Positions 63,428 to 64,000 of a stretch of 64,000 nucleotides of DNA are shown piece by piece (position 1 is the first letter of the stretch; the number at the start of each line of letters is the position of its first letter). The notes beneath the pieces were generated by a model, which saw only the letters and a program-made list of their open reading frames with translations, was not told where the DNA came from and searched no databases. The position numbers were made by a program, and so were the translations under genes. The DNA comes from Bog-159 sp963818855 (GTDB taxonomy: Bacteria > Acidobacteriota > Terriglobia > Bryobacterales > Bryobacteraceae), in the NCBI GenBank assembly GCA_963818855.1, contig CAWFUH010000004.1:186001-250000 (forward strand), given 5' to 3'.

Positions 63428-64000
63428 CGATTCTCCGGCGGGTGGACCGTGGTTTGAGTTGCGGCTGTCTGAGCCGCCACGCTGTCTGTGACTCCAGTCG
63501 CCAAGTCCAGCGATACGCGTCTTTCCAGGCGTGCGTCTGCGCGCCGGCCCGCCCGCGAGTATGCGCCCGCCAGAGCCGCGTGATACTGCAAGTTTGCTGG
63601 TTCGAGACGCGCCGCAGCCTCCAGCCGGGGGATCGCCGCGCGCAGATCTCCGGTCCCCAGCAAGACTTGGCCATAGGCGTAATCCGACAGTGCATCGGAA
63701 GACTTGGCCGCCGCCCTCTTGGCGTATGGTGCTGCGGCGGATAGGTCCTTAGCATTCAACAGCAGCAATGCCAGCATGGCACCCGCGTCAGAATTGTCCG
63801 GATTCAGCTCCAACTCGCGCCGGAATTCCGCCATAGCTTCGTCCGGACGAACGTAACTCAAGTAAGTGCCGTATAAGTAGTGGACGCCGGCTAGAGTAGG
63901 GTGCTGCTTCACTAACTGCTGGAAACCGGCTTCGGCCTGATCGATCTCGCCTAGAATCCAGGAACGGGTGGCCGCGCCCGCCTGCGTGACCGCATCCATG
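63424..64000 (-). CDS. TPR protein, N-terminus beyond the right edge
   Basis: C-terminal part of a tetratricopeptide-repeat protein: AATRSWILGEIDQAEAGFQQ, VRPDEAMAEFRRELELNPDN, AYGQVLLGTGDLRAAIPRLE, AARLEPANLQYHAALAGAYS. The ATG at 63999 lacks a signal peptide and lies within a repeat, so the gene almost surely starts outside the window. Its stop overlaps the cytochrome start (ATGA). Confidence 0.8.
   Translation of the reverse strand, partial: MDAVTQAGAATRSWILGEIDQAEAGFQQLVKQHPTLAGVHYLYGTYLSYVRPDEAMAEFRRELELNPDNSDAGAMLALLLLNAKDLSAAAPYAKRAAAKSSDALSDYAYGQVLLGTGDLRAAIPRLEAAARLEPANLQYHAALAGAYSRAGRRADARLERRVSLDLATGVTDSVAAQTAATQTTVHPPENR

Overview
The window looks like an acidobacterial chromosome of the Bryobacterales/Solibacter type. 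The evidence is family content: two tricorn-type S41 proteases with DPP-style beta-propellers, an ADOP-type MacB/FtsX permease, a TIGR03437-type C-terminal domain on a secreted lipase-like protein, a TIGR03436-type VWFA remnant, an ECF sigma factor overlapping a Ser/Thr kinase-TPR gene, and high GC with many secreted proteins. This assignment is inference from protein families, not from a marker gene.

Region 1 (1-25 kb) is ordinary housekeeping and secretion chromosome: tricorn protease (cut by the left edge), lipase, aldo/keto reductase, small hypotheticals, AlaC-like aminotransferase, OmpA protein, M20 peptidase, MutS-AnmK, glutamate dehydrogenase, an exported 2-hydroxyacid dehydrogenase, ADOP permease and a second tricorn protease. 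Three intergenic spacers carry modular palindromic elements. One beta-propeller/outer-membrane gene near 21 kb has collapsed by internal deletion.

Region 2 (25-44.5 kb) is an accessory island made of nested mobile DNA. An NmrA-like gene and a TetR gene with a double operator come first. Then an IS21-like element (about 27.8-35.5 kb) carries a zinc-finger gene, a ParB-like gene, istA, istB and a small tail gene. Its istA is split by a three-integrase RIT element (30.1-33.5 kb). Next is a translationally coupled HTH / 97-aa / large serine recombinase module. Then comes a two-gene FRG-domain + DUF262 unit, a candidate defence pair, inactivated by a frameshift, an amber codon and an ISL3-family IS that itself received a second copy of the same IS. 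Both insertions keep perfect 8-bp target duplications. A RelE-type toxin-antitoxin pair and a group II intron without a reverse transcriptase follow.

Region 3 (44.8-64 kb) starts with the ECF sigma/kinase pair and then becomes a pseudogene-rich zone: glycosyltransferase-39, ISL3, DinB, small conserved proteins, VWFA, ADOP and ATP-grasp remnants mixed with GC-rich dispersed repeats. Intact islands within it are a MerR-cupin fusion with a textbook 19-bp-spacer promoter, a Tat-exported HD-domain protein, a class C serine hydrolase, a six-helix membrane protein, a TPR/polytopic-membrane operon and, at the right edge, a TPR-heptaheme cytochrome operon.
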